Of a DNA stretch of 6,620 bases, positions 5,972-6,620 are shown piece after piece. The translations under genes were made by a program, and so were the position numbers. How positions within the stretch are numbered: the stretch's first letter is position 1; every line of letters begins with the position of its first letter. Below the pieces are notes generated by a model. That model made no database searches, had not been told where the DNA came from, and saw only the letters and a program-made list of their open reading frames with translations. This DNA comes from Methanosarcinales archaeon (GTDB taxonomy: Archaea > Halobacteriota > Syntropharchaeia > Alkanophagales > Methanospirareceae), in the NCBI GenBank assembly GCA_016649585.1, contig JAENXH010000076.1:1-6620 (forward strand). The letters run 5' to 3'.

Positions 5972-6289
5972 ATGCCGATGATTATGCAGCAGGACCTGTG
6001 GCTCGTCAATGCCAAGGCGATTATAACGTTAGGCAACGTTATCCTCTTGCTATGTTTGCTCGTCATCTACGCGAAGAATTACGAGCAGATAAAATCGAAA
6101 TTCGCGCTGGGCTTAATCGCCTTTGTCATTCTCCTGATTATGCATGCGCTTACCTCAAATCCGGTCGTCCCGTATATGTGGGGTCATCGTCATATGTATT
6201 ATAACTTGGGCGTGTTCATGATATTGCCCGATTTGTTTGAATTTGTGGCGCTGTTAATCTTGCTATATATAAGCCTAAGACCTGACTGA
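5972..6289 (+). CDS. Three-helix membrane protein partnered with the regulator
   Basis: A 105-residue hydrophobic protein of no family I can name. Three transmembrane helices are visible at about 14-33, 44-62 and 79-101. The loop between helices 1 and 2 (YAKNYEQIKSK) is basic and should be cytoplasmic, placing the N-terminus and the loop between helices 2 and 3 outside, and the C-terminus (SLRPD) inside. That outer loop holds MWGHRHMYY (69-77), a cluster of Met and His residues that could bind a metal or haem. An acidic pair, Asp87 and Glu90, lies within helix 3. The ATG at 5972 has AGGAG (5961-5965) six bases upstream, the best ribosome site in the window. Being translated right after a winged-helix protein suggests that it senses a membrane or external signal and controls that partner; this is inference. 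Confidence 0.8.
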   Translation: MPMIMQQDLWLVNAKAIITLGNVILLLCLLVIYAKNYEQIKSKFALGLIAFVILLIMHALTSNPVVPYMWGHRHMYYNLGVFMILPDLFEFVALLILLYISLRPD

Positions 6290-6309
6290 GTATTTATGCT
6301 CTTGCTTCA

Positions 6310-6320
6310 TTTATTTTTCA
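6310..6320 (+). terminator. T-rich stretch after the membrane-protein gene
   Basis: TTTATTTTTC (6310-6319) lies about 20 bases past the TGA at 6287-6289. It is the only T-rich run before the repeat cluster and is a reasonable archaeal terminator by position. No hairpin accompanies it. Confidence 0.3.
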
Positions 6321-6330
6321 GTCTGTACTA

Positions 6331-6374
6331 ATTTGGGTGTGATTAGGGTGAGATTTGGGTGTAATTAGGGCGAA
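6331..6374. repeat. Four tandem 11-bp repeats, possible operator array
   Basis: Four consecutive 11-mers follow ATT(T/A)GGG(T/C)G(T/A)(G/A): ATTTGGGTGTG (6331-6341), ATTAGGGTGAG (6342-6352), ATTTGGGTGTA (6353-6363) and ATTAGGGCGAA (6364-6374). They alternate as two 22-bp units. An 11-bp period is close to one turn of DNA, so all copies face the same side of the helix, as in arrays bound by cooperating proteins. They lie upstream of the promoter of the exported-protein gene and downstream of the regulator pair. A related ATTAGGG recurs at 6432-6438, in that gene's ribosome site. Confidence 0.6.
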
Positions 6375-6401
6375 AAGAAAAGCTTATGGCGGATTATTTC
6401 C

Positions 6402-6410
6402 TACATATAA
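6402..6410 (+). promoter_or_regulatory. Candidate TATA box for the exported-protein gene
   Basis: TACATATAA lies 43 bases before the ATG at 6453. Transcription would start near 6430, giving a leader of about 20 bases that carries the GGGGGTG ribosome site. CTTATG (6382-6387), next to the repeats, is an alternative box that would include the CGTG-GAGA-CACG hairpin (6412-6423) in the leader. Confidence 0.4.
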
Positions 6411-6435
6411 CCGTGGAGACACGTTAAAAAAATTA

Positions 6436-6442
6436 GGGGGTG
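6436..6442 (+). promoter_or_regulatory. Ribosome binding site deciding the start at 6453
   Basis: GGGGGTG closely fits the archaeal GGAGGTG consensus and is ten bases before the ATG at 6453. An earlier ATG at 6445 is only two bases away and opens just ATG-ATA-AGA-TGA, whose stop overlaps the real start, so it is not the gene start. Confidence 0.65.
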
Positions 6443-6452
6443 TAATGATAAG

Positions 6453-6620
6453 ATGAAAACAAAATTGATTGCTGGAATATTAGTTCTGGCACTGGTCGCG
6501 ACTGCTGTCGGTGTCGTATCCGCTCGAAACAACTTTAGCGGTACAGCTCAAACGGCATCAGGTGAACAGTCCTTTGGCCAGTGTTGGATGAACCAGTTGA
6601 CTGAAGAGCAAAGACAAGAA
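6453..6620 (+). CDS. Exported LTxxQ-motif protein, Spy/CpxP/ZraP-like, 3'-truncated
   Basis: The first 56 residues are present; the rest lies beyond the window. Residues 1-24 form a clear signal peptide: basic MKTK, hydrophobic core IAGILVLALVATAVG, and a VSA cleavage site before Arg25. The mature part starts with a polar Ser/Thr/Gly stretch, then GQCWMNQLTEEQRQE (42-56). LTEEQ matches the LTxxQ motif of the bacterial periplasmic Spy/CpxP/ZraP/CnrX group, which are helical chaperones or metal sensors of envelope stress. The Cys44 and Met46 just before it could take part in metal binding or a disulfide. It lies downstream of the 11-bp repeats and of the regulator/membrane pair, so it is a candidate target of that pair. 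The family is inferred from one short motif; many archaeal secreted proteins share this head, so the function is uncertain. Confidence 0.75.
   Translation, partial: MKTKLIAGILVLALVATAVGVVSARNNFSGTAQTASGEQSFGQCWMNQLTEEQRQE

Overview
The window looks like a piece of an archaeal chromosome, most likely from a methane-cycling euryarchaeote (a methanogen or an ANME-type relative). The evidence is an archaeal-type valyl-tRNA synthetase, Sec61beta (the archaeal/eukaryotic translocon subunit), Pth2-type peptidyl-tRNA hydrolase, and a DUF2119-like protein, a family I associate with methanogens. AT-rich promoter boxes and weak or variable Shine-Dalgarno sites fit this. The exact lineage is inference.

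Positions 1-1179 are AT-rich and poorly organised. A 5'-truncated, unrecognised plus-strand reading frame runs from the window edge to a TAG at 268-270, then stays open in the same frame to a TAA at 469-471. It is either a gene broken by an amber mutation or one that reads through TAG. Behind it lie about 700 bases with no convincing gene, but with stem-loops, a 9-bp inverted repeat and a patch of degenerate TTGGTAGT repeats. This is the space between convergent transcription units.

Positions 1180-4365 are a minus-strand operon, transcribed from right to left: valS (valyl-tRNA synthetase), the Sec61beta gene, then moaC (molybdenum/tungsten cofactor synthesis). The gaps are 35 and 16 bases, and the moaC ribosome site directly abuts the Sec61beta stop codon. 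A 106-base divergent promoter region (4366-4471) separates valS from plus-strand pth2 (peptidyl-tRNA hydrolase), so two translation genes share one AT-rich box. A DUF2119-like predicted zinc hydrolase follows pth2, and after it a short stretch that looks like a frameshifted remnant.

Positions 5648-6620 hold the most interesting part: a small winged-helix regulator, a tightly linked three-helix membrane protein with an apparently external His/Met-rich loop, then four 11-bp phased direct repeats just ahead of a gene for an exported protein with an LTEEQ motif like that of the Spy/CpxP/ZraP family. Together they could form a compact envelope or metal stress circuit: membrane sensor, DNA-binding partner, operator and exported effector. 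The parts are visible in the sequence; the circuit is my inference.
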